Below are positions 41,983-49,060 of a stretch of DNA of 49,060 nt, in pieces (the first letter of the stretch is position 1; each line of letters starts with the position of its first letter). The position numbers and the translations under genes were made by a program. This DNA comes from Intrasporangium chromatireducens Q5-1 (GTDB lineage: Bacteria > Actinomycetota > Actinomycetes > Actinomycetales > Dermatophilaceae), in contig NZ_AWQS01000009.1 of the NCBI RefSeq assembly GCF_000576575.1, forward strand, positions 1 through 49,060. The letters run 5' to 3'. The notes below the pieces were generated by a model. It saw only the letters and a list, made by a program, of their open reading frames with translations, was not told where the DNA came from and made no database searches.

Positions 41983-42770
41983 GCCGGATCCTGGCCGTCG
42001 TACCCGCCCGGGGTGGGTCCAAGGGCCTGCCCGGCAAGAACATCCGCGAGCTGGCGGGTCTGCCGCTCATCGTCCACAGTCTGCGGGCCGCAGCACTCTC
42101 CCCGGCGGTCACGCGCTGCGTCGTGACGACCGACTCCGAGGAGATCGCGGAGGTCGCGCGGGACCACGGCGGTGACGTCCCGTTCCTGCGGCCCGCCCGG
42201 CTCGCGCAGGACGACACCCCGATGGGCCCGGTCGTGCGCCATGCGCTCGAGAGCGTGGAGCGGGAGGAGGGCCGCCCGTATGACGCTGTCCTCCTTCTCG
42301 ACCCAACGAGCCCCGCGCGGGTGCCGCGCCAGTTCGACGAGGCGGCCAGACAGCTGGCCGAGAACCCGTCCCTGGACGGCGTGATCAGCGTCTCGGAGCC
42401 GACCTTCAACCCGGTCTGGGTCGGCGTCCGCCCCGCTGGGGAGTCCGGGCAGCTCGGCGAGCTGACGAGGTTCTTCGACGCGGGGACGGGCGTGACCCGC
42501 CGCCAGGACGTACCACGGTTCCTGCGGATCAACGGCAACTTCTACCTGTGGAGGGCCGACTTCGTCCGGCGGCTCGAGGGGTCCTGGTTCGACGAGGGCC
42601 GGCACGCCGGGCTGGAGATCCCCGAGGCGCAGGCCTTCTCCATCGACGACGAGTACGAGTTCCGGCTCATCGAGGCGCTCGTCGACGCCGGACTCATCGA
42701 GCTGCCCTGGCTCACCGAGCAGTCCGTCGCCGCGCACGGTGACACAGCACGAAAGGACCGTGATGGCTGA
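41979..42770 (+). CDS. legF: CMP-nonulosonic acid (legionaminate) synthetase, LegF/PtmB/NeuA-like
   Basis: This 263-aa cytidylyltransferase starts at GTG 41979 and overlaps the oxidoreductase stop (GTGA). The nucleotide loop is VVPARGGSKGLPGKNI, and other family blocks are VVTTDSEEIAEVARDHG, LLLDPTSPAR, RFLRINGNFYLWRADF and the metal-site FSIDDEYEFRLIEAL. It activates a nonulosonic acid with CTP to the CMP-sugar used by the transferase. With the LegB/C/G/I-like genes present, legionaminic acid is the expected substrate. Neu5Ac or Kdn specificity cannot be excluded by sequence alone. Confidence 0.88.
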   Translation: MSRILAVVPARGGSKGLPGKNIRELAGLPLIVHSLRAAALSPAVTRCVVTTDSEEIAEVARDHGGDVPFLRPARLAQDDTPMGPVVRHALESVEREEGRPYDAVLLLDPTSPARVPRQFDEAARQLAENPSLDGVISVSEPTFNPVWVGVRPAGESGQLGELTRFFDAGTGVTRRQDVPRFLRINGNFYLWRADFVRRLEGSWFDEGRHAGLEIPEAQAFSIDDEYEFRLIEALVDAGLIELPWLTEQSVAAHGDTARKDRDG

Positions 42771-43548
42771 CGGGAGCACCGACCTCACCGGTCGGACGGC
42801 GATCGTGACCGGTGGGGCGGGGCCGCTCGGCTCGGTCCTGTCCGACGCCCTGGCCCGGGCGGGTGCCCGGGTCGTCGTCGTCGACCTCGACGGACCGGCC
42901 TGTGCGACGACGGTGGCGGCGCTGCCCGGCACTGACCACGTCGCATGCCCGGCCGATCTTCTTGCACCCGAGGGGATTTCGGCCGTGGTGGACTGCGCCG
43001 AGGAGCTGCAGGCGTGCGACGTCCTCGTCAACAACGCCGCCTTCACGGGCACGTCCGGGGTGCCGGGTTATGCCGTGCCGTTCGAGGAGCAGACCGACGA
43101 GGCGTTCGCGCTGGCGCTGCAGCTCAACCTCCTTGCACCGTTCTCGCTGACCCGACGGCTGGCTCCCCTGCTGCGGGCCGGGGGCCACGGGAGCGTCATC
43201 AACGTCTCGAGCATCTACGGGCTCGTCGGTCCCAATATGGGCCTCTACGAGGGGACGCGCATGGGCAACCCCGCAGCCTACGCAGCCTCCAAGGGCGGCA
43301 TCGCCCAGCTGACCCGTTATCTGGCAACCGTGCTCGCCCCCGACATCCGGGTCAACGCGTTCGCCCCGGGTGGGATCGCGCGCGGGCAGGACCCGGCGTT
43401 CGTGGAGCGGTACGAACGGCTCACCCCGCTCGCGCGGATGGGCACGGAGGACGACTTCCGCGGGGTCGTCACGTGGCTCGCGTCGGACGCGTCGGCGTAC
43501 GTGACGGGACAGACGGTCGCCGTCGACGGCGGCTGGACGGCCTGGTGA
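42763..43548 (+). CDS. Short-chain dehydrogenase/reductase, PtmA-like by context
   Basis: This 261-aa classical SDR has AIVTGGAGPLGSVLSDAL (cofactor loop), VLVNNAAFTGTSG, Ser in INVSSIYGLVGPN, and Tyr/Lys in AAYAASKGGIAQL. The C-terminal VTGQTVAVDGGWTAW is standard. The acidic residue after strand 2 (VVVDLD) suggests NAD(H). ATG 42763 has AAAGGA upstream and overlaps the CMP-transferase gene by 8 bp. I recall the same three-gene order (oxidoreductase, CMP-transferase, SDR) from Campylobacter ptmF-ptmB-ptmA. Its stop codon is in the loop of a terminator hairpin. Confidence 0.8.
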   Translation: MADGSTDLTGRTAIVTGGAGPLGSVLSDALARAGARVVVVDLDGPACATTVAALPGTDHVACPADLLAPEGISAVVDCAEELQACDVLVNNAAFTGTSGVPGYAVPFEEQTDEAFALALQLNLLAPFSLTRRLAPLLRAGGHGSVINVSSIYGLVGPNMGLYEGTRMGNPAAYAASKGGIAQLTRYLATVLAPDIRVNAFAPGGIARGQDPAFVERYERLTPLARMGTEDDFRGVVTWLASDASAYVTGQTVAVDGGWTAW

Positions 43549-43560
43549 GCCGTCCAGCCG
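43530..43560. terminator. Terminator hairpin containing an SDR stop codon
   Basis: A 12-bp perfect inverted repeat (CGGCTGGACGGC and its complement) has a 7-nt loop, ctggtga, that holds the TGA of the SDR gene. Only 19 bp separate the convergent SDR and LLM stop codons, so the stem doubles as coding sequence and likely serves both directions. Confidence 0.65.
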
Positions 43561-43567
43561 GCACCCG

Positions 43568-44587
43568 TCAGCCGCGCAGGGCCGGCACGACCTGCGACTC
43601 GAACAGCTCGATCCCGGAGCGGTCGTAGGCCGCCTCGAAGAAGTTCGTGATGGCATAGCTGAGGCCCATGCCGGCAAGGCCCTTGAGCGCCTCGACGATC
43701 TGCTCGGGCGTGCCGACAGCCGGCCCGCGCCGCATCGCGGCCACGTTGCTCTCGATCCTCGCCTCAGGGATGCCGCCCTTGCGCAGCGTCTCCTCGTAGA
43801 ACCGGAAGCGGTCCTCCAGCTCGGACTGCGTCTCCGCGATGAACACGTTGTAGTCGGCCGTGCGTGTGATGGAGTCGAAGTCGCGCCCGAGGTCCTCACA
43901 GTGCTTGCGCAGCACCTCGCTCTTGTGGGCGAACACCTCGGGCGTCCCGTCGACGTTCGCGTAGTCGGCGTACTGGGCGACGATCTTCAGGGTGACCTTC
44001 TCGCCGCCGCCGGCGATCCACATCGGTATGCCGTTGAGCTTGCTTCCCGGGGCAGTCGTCCCCTGGAGGGGGCGGGGGTAGCAGCGGGCCTCGTCGACCT
44101 GGTAGTAGTCGCCGTCGAGGGTGGCGCGGCCGTTGGTCCACATGTCGCGGAAGATCTGGACGCCCTCGCGCAGCCGGCCGAGCCGCTCCTTCGCAGAAGG
44201 GAACCCGTAACCGTAGGCCCGCCACTCCTGCTCGTACCAGCCGGCACCGATGCCCATCTCGACCCGGCCACCGGAAATGTGGTCGACGGTGGCAGCGACC
44301 TTGGCGAGGTACGCGGGGTTGCGGTAGCTCATGCAGGTGCACATCTGGCCGAGCCGGACGCGGTTCGTCGTGGCGGCGAGGCCGGCCATGAGCGACCAGG
44401 CCTCGTGCGTCGCCTCCTCGGTCGGGGCGGGGACGGTGTGGAAGTGGTCGAAGACCCAGATCGACTCGAAGGTGTCCCCCTCGTCGAAGTAGCGGGCGAG
44501 ACCGTTCATGGCGTCCCACTGCTGGTCGGGGTCGATGCCGACGAGGTCCATCCGCCAGCCTTGGGGCACGAAGATTCCAAAGCGCAT
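43568..44587 (-). CDS. LLM-class (F420-dependent-type) flavin oxidoreductase
   Basis: This 339-aa TIM-barrel protein of the bacterial luciferase-like family begins MRFGIFVPQGW. It has ESIWVFDHFHTVPAP, RVRLGQMCTCMSYRNPAYLAK and HISGGRVEMGIGAGWYEQEWRAYGYGFPS, the last a hallmark of F420- or FMN-using LLM enzymes. The substrate is unknown. ATG 44587 is taken because AAGGA sits about 9 nt upstream, while an in-frame ATG 9 nt earlier overlaps that site. The gene is convergent with the nonulosonate operon and not obviously linked to glycans. The 22-bp repeat array begins 34 bp upstream of it. Confidence 0.88.
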   Translation of the reverse strand: MRFGIFVPQGWRMDLVGIDPDQQWDAMNGLARYFDEGDTFESIWVFDHFHTVPAPTEEATHEAWSLMAGLAATTNRVRLGQMCTCMSYRNPAYLAKVAATVDHISGGRVEMGIGAGWYEQEWRAYGYGFPSAKERLGRLREGVQIFRDMWTNGRATLDGDYYQVDEARCYPRPLQGTTAPGSKLNGIPMWIAGGGEKVTLKIVAQYADYANVDGTPEVFAHKSEVLRKHCEDLGRDFDSITRTADYNVFIAETQSELEDRFRFYEETLRKGGIPEARIESNVAAMRRGPAVGTPEQIVEALKGLAGMGLSYAITNFFEAAYDRSGIELFESQVVPALRG

Positions 44588-44620
44588 GACCGCCATCCTT
44601 GCACGGACCCAACCCCCGCC

Positions 44621-44730
44621 GACCGGTCACATTGCCTCCCTCGACCGGTCACCTTCCCCGCGTCGACCGGTCACATTGCCTCCCTCGACCGGTCACCTTC
44701 CCCCCGTCGACCGGTCATCTTCCTCAGCAG
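44621..44730. repeat. Tandem 22-bp repeat array A (5 units)
   Basis: GACCGGTC, an 8-bp palindrome, recurs with exact 22-bp spacing at 44621, 44643, 44665, 44687 and 44709. Units alternate: 1 and 3 are identical (GACCGGTCACATTGCCTCCC plus TC), 2 and 4 differ at one base (GACCGGTCACCTTCCCCGCG type), and unit 5 is diverged. The array lies between the divergent LLM and CoA-binding genes. Confidence 0.92.
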
Positions 44731-44825
44731 CCAATGCGCTCTGTGGGCTGGGCCCAACATGCTCACGCCAGATGGCGGTGACGCCGCTCCCGTTTGCTCA
44801 GGTGCCCGCATGTGAGGATGGGGGC

Positions 44826-45290
44826 ATGACAGCCCACCGCAACGATCCAGCAGTCATCCGGGACCTGCTCACGACGCCCGCCACATGGGCGGTCGTCGGA
44901 CTGGGCGACAACCCGGAGCGCACTGCCTTCGGAGTGTCGAAGTGGCTACAGCTCGAGCTCGGGATGCAGCTCATCCCGATTCACCCCAAGGCGCTGCCCG
45001 TGCACGGAGCGCAGGCCTACGCCTCCCTCGCGGATATCCCGGCCGGGACCAAGGTCAACGTGGTGGACTACTTCGTCAACAGCGAGCATGTGGCACCGCT
45101 CGTCGATGAAGCGATCGATCAGAAGGGTCGGCTGGGCATCGAGTCGCTCTGGCTGCAGCTCGGCGTCATTGACGAAGATGCCGCGGCCCGCGCAGAAGCT
45201 GCCGGCCTCCACGTCGTCATGGACACCTGCCCCAAGATCGAGTTCCCACGGCTGATACCCGGCGACGGGTCCGCGGCCGTCACCGGGTGA
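44826..45290 (+). CDS. CoA-binding domain protein (YccU-like)
   Basis: This 154-aa protein of the CoA_binding_2 family has a single Rossmann fold with WAVVGLGDNPERTAFGVSKWLQ, QLIPIHPKALPVHGAQAYASL, VVDYFVNSEHVAPLVDEAI and ESLWLQLGVIDEDAAARAEAAGL. It ends in HVVMDTCPKIEFPRL, which includes the conserved MDxCxxxE segment. Its role is unknown; homologues are widespread. ATG 44826 is preceded by GGATGGGGG. The 3-prime end overlaps the convergent nuclease-like gene by 11 bp. It lies inside the segment bounded by the two 22-bp arrays. Confidence 0.88.
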   Translation: MTAHRNDPAVIRDLLTTPATWAVVGLGDNPERTAFGVSKWLQLELGMQLIPIHPKALPVHGAQAYASLADIPAGTKVNVVDYFVNSEHVAPLVDEAIDQKGRLGIESLWLQLGVIDEDAAARAEAAGLHVVMDTCPKIEFPRLIPGDGSAAVTG

Positions 45291-46302
45291 CGAGACGCTG
45301 TTGGTGCCGTCGACGGGCCCGGCGGTCGAGCATCGCCTCCCAGTACTCCTGAGAGAAGAAGGGCGGCTCGCATGCATCAAGGTTCAGCGAGTCCTCGCTG
45401 ACCCGAAGCAGCCGGGCGAACCGCAACACGCAGTCGCGACGTGCCTCCGGTGTACGCATGTCATCGGCCCAGATCTCGCCGACTCGCCAGCCATCGGCGC
45501 GGAACCCCTGGAGACGCCTCCTGTCACGACGCTTCTGGTCAGGGGCCGAATGGAACCGCGCGCCCTGGTACTCGGCCGTAACTCGGCGGCTGCGCCACAA
45601 CATGTCCGCTCGGCCGAGCAGCTTGCCTCTGGCCGTCCAGACGAGGCCGTTCAGCTCCGGCTCGGGAAGGCCCGCTCTGACGAAGAGCAACCTCACCCGT
45701 GTCTCCATGCCGGACTCCGCTCCCAATCGGACCATGCGGAGGGCAGGTAGCAGCATCAGCTTGCCCCTTGGTCGGACACGCCGCAGGACGGCGTCCCGGA
45801 GCGGAGACACGTCTCCCAGCAGCTGAGCAGCGGCGTCGCCGGCGACGATGAGGTCGTCGAGGCCGACCGGGTTGCCGAGACCGGTCAGCTCCCCCAGGTC
45901 GACCCACGTATCGGAGATGCCGACCGTGAGCAGGCCCTCAACGAGGGCTGTCTCTCTGCAGTCGAGGCCGCGATGGGCCACCACCCCTTGCCGACGGATC
46001 CGGCGATCCGCACCGTCGACCATCACGTGGAGACGCTCGTCGCTTTCCATCTGTGCAGAGATCGGGAAGCCCCATAGCCGGGCGGCAGTCAGATGCGAGA
46101 AGGCGGCGCCTGCCGGCAGAACGAGGGCGAAGGCCCGGGCGCGTTCAGCCAGCCCCACCGGAGGGTCGGCCATGCGCACACCTCGGGTGGGCCTTTCCAG
46201 CTCGGGCGACTGCAGTTGCGCCAGCGACAGGCCCTGCTCGAGGCCATCCGCAAGTCGGAAGGGTCCGGTACGTAACGCGTCCGGGAGATTCAGTCCGCTC
46301 AT
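45280..46302 (-). CDS. AbiEi-like wHTH plus DUF559/Vsr-like endonuclease-fold protein
   Basis: This 340-aa protein has an N-terminal part (PFRLADGLEQGLSLAQLQSPE, LERPTRGVR) that matches the winged-helix start of AbiEi-type proteins. FSHLTAARLWGFPI follows, a block I know from actinobacterial proteins of this group. The C-terminal region LLGRADMLWRSRRVTAEYQG then REIWADD-like RVGEIWADDM is the PD-(D/E)XK-like Vsr/DUF559 fold: Asp in RADMLW and Glu in VTAEYQ, with Gln where Lys is usual. Such proteins are common and variable in actinobacteria, and their function is unclear. ATG 46302 has GAGG upstream and is preferred over a start 81 nt earlier. Confidence 0.7.
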   Translation of the reverse strand: MSGLNLPDALRTGPFRLADGLEQGLSLAQLQSPELERPTRGVRMADPPVGLAERARAFALVLPAGAAFSHLTAARLWGFPISAQMESDERLHVMVDGADRRIRRQGVVAHRGLDCRETALVEGLLTVGISDTWVDLGELTGLGNPVGLDDLIVAGDAAAQLLGDVSPLRDAVLRRVRPRGKLMLLPALRMVRLGAESGMETRVRLLFVRAGLPEPELNGLVWTARGKLLGRADMLWRSRRVTAEYQGARFHSAPDQKRRDRRRLQGFRADGWRVGEIWADDMRTPEARRDCVLRFARLLRVSEDSLNLDACEPPFFSQEYWEAMLDRRARRRHQQRLVTR

Positions 46303-46449
46303 GACCTCAGGCTGCTGCAGGGCAGGCCCAAGCGCCGCCACGCGACTCGGAGCTGTGGACAAGCCCTCTCCGCTCAAGGGCATGTGGATAAACGGCAGCG
46401 CCGCGGGCGACGCGTGAGGGGCCAGCCTGGGTCTCGACTGCGGGAGGGT

Positions 46450-46523
46450 GACCGGTCAACGTGGAGAAGGTGACCGGTCAACGCGGGAGAAGTGACCGGT
46501 CAAGGCGGAGAAGGTGACCGGTC
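46450..46523. repeat. Tandem 22-bp repeat array B (4 units, inverted)
   Basis: GACCGGTC recurs at 46450, 46472, 46494 and 46516, again exactly 22 bp apart. Units read GACCGGTCAACGTGGAGAAG plus GT and close variants. The reverse complement gives GACCGGTCACCTTCTCC, the same element as array A in the opposite orientation. The array ends 10 bp before the purE stop codon and may also sit in its transcript end. Confidence 0.9.
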
Positions 46524-46532
46524 GACGCGGGG

Positions 46533-47108
46533 TCAGAGGCCCCGGGCCACCTCATCGCGCAGCGAGGCGCCCTTCGCGTGGGCCTGGTCCCGGAGCGTGG
46601 ACTGGAACGCCACCATCCGCTCGTGCACCCGTTGCCCCAGCTCGTCGCCGGACGAGCCGATGATGCGTGCGGCCAGCAGCCCGGCGTTGCGGGCCCCGCC
46701 GATCGAGACGGTCGCGACGGGGACACCGGCCGGCATCTGCACGATCGACAGCAGCGAGTCCATGCCGTCGAGGTACTTGAGGGGAACTGGCACGCCGACG
46801 ACCGGCAACGGCGTGACGGACGCGAGCATGCCGGGCAGGTGGGCCGCTCCGCCGGCTCCCGCGATGATGACGCGCAGCCCGCGAGCCGCCGCCTGCTGAC
46901 CGTAGGCGACCATCTCGTCGGGCATCCGGTGCGCCGAGACGACGTCGGCCTCGAAGGGGATCTCGAACTCCTGCAGGGCCCTGGCTGCCTCACGCATGAC
47001 CGGCCAGTCGCTGTCGCTGCCCATGACGATGCCGACGACCGCACGCTTGGCGGACAGGTCCACGTCGCGCTCCAAGTCCATCGAGTCCGCCGAGTCCACG
47101 GGGCTCAC
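46533..47108 (-). CDS. purE: N5-carboxyaminoimidazole ribonucleotide mutase
   Basis: This 191-aa class I PurE converts N5-CAIR to CAIR in purine synthesis. It has the phosphate loop [18 protein letters not shown], the catalytic His in [12 protein letters not shown], and [35 protein letters not shown] and [20 protein letters not shown] 47108 overlaps the purK stop (GTGA). ATG codons further in would shorten a non-conserved leader of about 20 residues and are possible starts. It pairs with PurK, which makes its substrate. Confidence 0.96.
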   Translation of the reverse strand: MSPVDSADSMDLERDVDLSAKRAVVGIVMGSDSDWPVMREAARALQEFEIPFEADVVSAHRMPDEMVAYGQQAAARGLRVIIAGAGGAAHLPGMLASVTPLPVVGVPVPLKYLDGMDSLLSIVQMPAGVPVATVSIGGARNAGLLAARIIGSSGDELGQRVHERMVAFQSTLRDQAHAKGASLRDEVARGL

Positions 47109-48304
47109 TCCCTCACCGTTCCCCTCAGGTAGTCCGCCGCGTGCTGGGCCCGCTCGCGGGCCGACTCCAGGTCGTCGGAGGACACGTTGACGTGGCCGAT
47201 CTTGCGGCTGGGCCGGACACCCTTGCCGTAGACGTGGATCTTCGCCCCGGGGTCGCGGGCCATGATATGCCGGTACGCCGAGTAGAGCTCCTCGTCCTCA
47301 CCGCCCAGCACGTTGGCCATGACCGTCCACGGTGCTCGGGGCCGCGGGTCGCCCAACGGCAGGTCGAGGACCGCGCGCAGGTGCTGCTCGAACTGGCCCG
47401 TCACGGCCCCGTCCATGCTCCAGTGGCCCGAGTTGTGCGGCCGCATCGCGAGCTCGTTCACAACGTAGGACGACGACGAGGATGCCCCGCCGGGCCGGAC
47501 CTCGAACATCTCGACCGCCAGGACCCCGGTCACGTCGAGCTCGCCGGCGATCCGCAGCGCCGCCTCCGTGACGACGGAGGCCAGGTCGGCGTCGAGGCCC
47601 GGCGCCGGCGCGAGCACCTCGGTGCAGATCCCCTCGGTCTGGACCGTCTCGACCACGGGCCACGCCGCGGCCTGCCCCGAGGGGCTGCGCGCCACGAGCA
47701 CCGCGAGCTCGCGGACGAAGTCGACGCGCTCCTCGAGGAGCAGCCCGTCCTCGAGGGGGCCCCGGCGGCCCACCTGGGTCAGCCACTCCGCCATGTCGTC
47801 GACCGAGCTCGCGAGCAGGACGCCCTTGCCGTCATACCCTCCGCGTGGGGTCTTGGCGATGAGCGGCCAGCCGACCTCCTCGGCGAACTCCGCCACCTCC
47901 GAGGCCGTCCGCGCGACGGCCCAGCGTGGACAGGCGATCCCAAGCTCGCTCAGCCGGCGACGCATGACGAGCTTGTCCTGCGCGTGCCGCAGCGCCGCGG
48001 GCGTCGGGTGCATCACGACTCCGTCGGCCTCGAGCGCAGCCAGGACATCCTGCGGCACGTGCTCGTGGTCGAAGGTGACGACGTCGCACGACGCGGCGAA
48101 CTTGCGGATCATCTCCAGATCCGTGTGCTCGCCGACGGGTGCCGACGGGATCGCGAGCGCCGCTGCGGCATAAGCGTCCTCGGCGAGGACGGACAGCTGG
48201 ATGCCGAGCTCGATGGCCGGGCCCTGCATCATGCGCGCGAGCTGGCCACCGCCGACGACTCCGACGACGGGGAAACCTCCGGGGGCACGTTTCGGCTCAG
48301 TCAC
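47105..48304 (-). CDS. purK: N5-carboxyaminoimidazole ribonucleotide synthase
   Basis: This 399-aa ATP-grasp enzyme carboxylates AIR with bicarbonate and ATP to N5-CAIR. It shows [15 protein letters not shown] at the start, [12 protein letters not shown]-grasp loops [14 protein letters not shown] and [18 protein letters not shown], and the metal-site region [23 protein letters not shown] 48304 gives the usual N-terminus and overlaps the GtrA gene by 8 bp. It forms an operon with purE, likely translationally coupled to it. Confidence 0.96.
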   Translation of the reverse strand: MTEPKRAPGGFPVVGVVGGGQLARMMQGPAIELGIQLSVLAEDAYAAAALAIPSAPVGEHTDLEMIRKFAASCDVVTFDHEHVPQDVLAALEADGVVMHPTPAALRHAQDKLVMRRRLSELGIACPRWAVARTASEVAEFAEEVGWPLIAKTPRGGYDGKGVLLASSVDDMAEWLTQVGRRGPLEDGLLLEERVDFVRELAVLVARSPSGQAAAWPVVETVQTEGICTEVLAPAPGLDADLASVVTEAALRIAGELDVTGVLAVEMFEVRPGGASSSSSYVVNELAMRPHNSGHWSMDGAVTGQFEQHLRAVLDLPLGDPRPRAPWTVMANVLGGEDEELYSAYRHIMARDPGAKIHVYGKGVRPSRKIGHVNVSSDDLESARERAQHAADYLRGTVRE

Positions 48305-48887
48305 GACGACCAAGCGTAGTCGGGGAGCCGGCCCCGACCTCCGGCGCGCCGGGGGTCGGACGCGGGGCCCGCACTGCGGCAAAGGTCCACACCTTGTTGA
48401 GGATGAACGACAGCGGCGTCACGACCGCGATGACGATCAGCTGCGCCCAGTAGAGCCGGGTCCGCAGACCGGTCGAGTCGTCGAGGACCGAGGTGGGCAG
48501 GGCGAGGAACGAGCCCGGGTGCATCAGGAGCGTGAGCAGGACGAGCCCGATGGCCTGGCCGACGAATCCGACGACGAGGAAGGGCCAGTACTCGCGCCAC
48601 CACCGTTGGTGTCCGGCGCTGTGGAAGGTCCAGGACCGGTTGAGCTGAAAGTTCCACAGGTTGGCGGCGAGGAACGCGACCGTCGAGTAGAGGTGGTACC
48701 ACCGCACGTTGAAGTCCGTGAACGGGATCGGCAGGACCGCGCCGTCCGGGTCGGGGCCGAGCCGCTTCACGAGGACCAGCACGACCATGTTGACGAGCAC
48801 GCCGGACGCGCCGACCATGCCGAAGCGCAGCAGGAGCACCCAGTTGTGCCGGTGGCGCACAAACAGGTAGTCCCGGATCCGGCTCAC
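48297..48887 (-). CDS. GtrA-family membrane protein
   Basis: This is a 196-aa membrane protein. Four hydrophobic segments can be read: LLLRFGMVGASGVLVNMVVLVLV, LYSTVAFLAANLWNFQL, WPFLVVGFVGQAIGLVLLTLL and LIVIAVVTPLSFILNKVWTF. The GtrA family blocks FGMVGASGVLVN and NFQLNRSWTF are clear. GtrA proteins are thought to flip lipid-linked glucose or related sugars, or to assist wall glycan decoration. GTG 48887 has only a weak ribosome site. The order gtrA-purK-purE recurs in many actinobacteria as I recall, so it may be part of the conserved backbone next to the glycan island. Confidence 0.87.
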   Translation of the reverse strand: MSRIRDYLFVRHRHNWVLLLRFGMVGASGVLVNMVVLVLVKRLGPDPDGAVLPIPFTDFNVRWYHLYSTVAFLAANLWNFQLNRSWTFHSAGHQRWWREYWPFLVVGFVGQAIGLVLLTLLMHPGSFLALPTSVLDDSTGLRTRLYWAQLIVIAVVTPLSFILNKVWTFAAVRAPRPTPGAPEVGAGSPTTLGRRD

Positions 48888-49060
48888 CTGCAGAGGTTAG
48901 CGTCCGCGGCTGGGTGCAACCGGACGATTCGGGCATCCCGCCCAGTCCCCCAAGAGCACCGGGTCGTATGCCGCTCAGCCAGCTCCACGTGCCGCTGGCC
49001 TCCCAGCCCGGTGAGGCCCACGACGGGTTGTGGCCTTTCGACGGACTGTGGCCTTGGGGC
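48888..49060. other. Right-edge intergenic stretch
   Basis: 173 bp upstream of the GtrA gene, cut by the window edge. It should hold the promoter for gtrA-purK-purE, but no clear -10/-35 pair is visible. It contains one inverted copy of the 15-mer and a direct repeat TGTGGCCTT (near 49030 and 49047). Confidence 0.35.
48966..48980 (-). repeat. 15-mer GGCTGAGCGGCATAC, copy 3 (inverted)
   Basis: On the plus strand it reads GTATGCCGCTCAGCC. It is exact over 15 bases with the copies at 38043 and 41892. A further copy with one mismatch (GTATGCCGTTCAGCC) is at 34031-34045 between the PtmE- and LegB-like genes. Confidence 0.5.

Noticed and set aside
31816-43548. Pseudaminic acid or plain Neu5Ac pathway
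   Set aside because: No PseB/PseC/PseH/PseG-type set; LegB, LegC and a CBS nucleotidyltransferase are not needed for Neu5Ac.
44621-46523. CRISPR array
   Set aside because: The 22-bp period has only a 10-bp conserved core and the rest of each unit is similar between units, so there are no unique spacers, and no cas genes are present.
1-49060. Insertion sequences, integrases or tRNA-linked att sites that could explain island insertion
   Set aside because: No transposase or integrase motif, no tRNA and no long flanking direct repeats were found in the window.

Overview
The window is high-GC, gene-dense DNA with many GTG starts and stop/start overlaps, and a SAM-IV-type riboswitch. This fits an actinobacterium, perhaps Intrasporangiaceae or another Micrococcales family (the family is a guess). 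Almost everything between the purine pair purK/purE at the right edge and the left edge builds, exports or remodels surface polysaccharide. No rRNA, tRNA, transposase, prophage or CRISPR array was seen.

Left (1-5808, minus strand): three secreted wall proteins, namely a uronyl C5-epimerase-like protein, a SpoIID/LytB protein with FG-GAP repeats, and a PGRP-type amidase. Positions 5907-21322 (minus) form one long, mostly translationally coupled operon. It encodes all five enzyme types needed for UDP-ManNAc(3NAc)A (acetyltransferase, aminotransferase, C3 oxidoreductase, non-hydrolysing 2-epimerase, C6 dehydrogenase), several GT4 glycosyltransferases (one a double GT), a methyltransferase coupled to a coiled-coil protein, a lone GT-B N-lobe protein and a DUF6270 protein. 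A divergent GT4 gene starts at 21468. Positions 22773-30055 (minus) hold a second set: a 2-epimerase paralogue, an acyl-CoA dehydrogenase, GT2 and GT4 enzymes, a Wzm/Wzt ABC exporter and another GT4.

Middle (30056-31806): a SAM-IV riboswitch and metY (O-acetylhomoserine sulfhydrylase), closed by a strong bidirectional hairpin.

Right (31816-43548): a nonulosonate island. The minus-strand operon encodes LegH-, LegI-, LegG-, PtmE-, LegB- and LegC-like enzymes behind a Wzx flippase and a KpsS/KpsC-like transferase. A divergent plus-strand operon encodes a Gfo/Idh oxidoreductase, a CMP-nonulosonate synthetase and an SDR, the same order as I recall for Campylobacter ptmF-ptmB-ptmA. Together they predict CMP-legionaminic acid made by the GDP-sugar route. 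Then come an LLM oxidoreductase and a two-gene segment (CoA-binding protein, AbiEi/DUF559-like protein) flanked by two inverted arrays of 22-bp repeats, then purE, purK and a GtrA-family protein.

Read together, the locus appears to make an acidic glycopolymer rich in aminouronic acid, exported by an ABC transporter, and a nonulosonate-containing glycan exported by Wzx, with secreted enzymes that could modify the uronic acids and open peptidoglycan. No polymerase (Wzy), initiating phosphoglycosyltransferase or LCP ligase lies in the window, so those steps must be encoded elsewhere. All functions are predictions from sequence.
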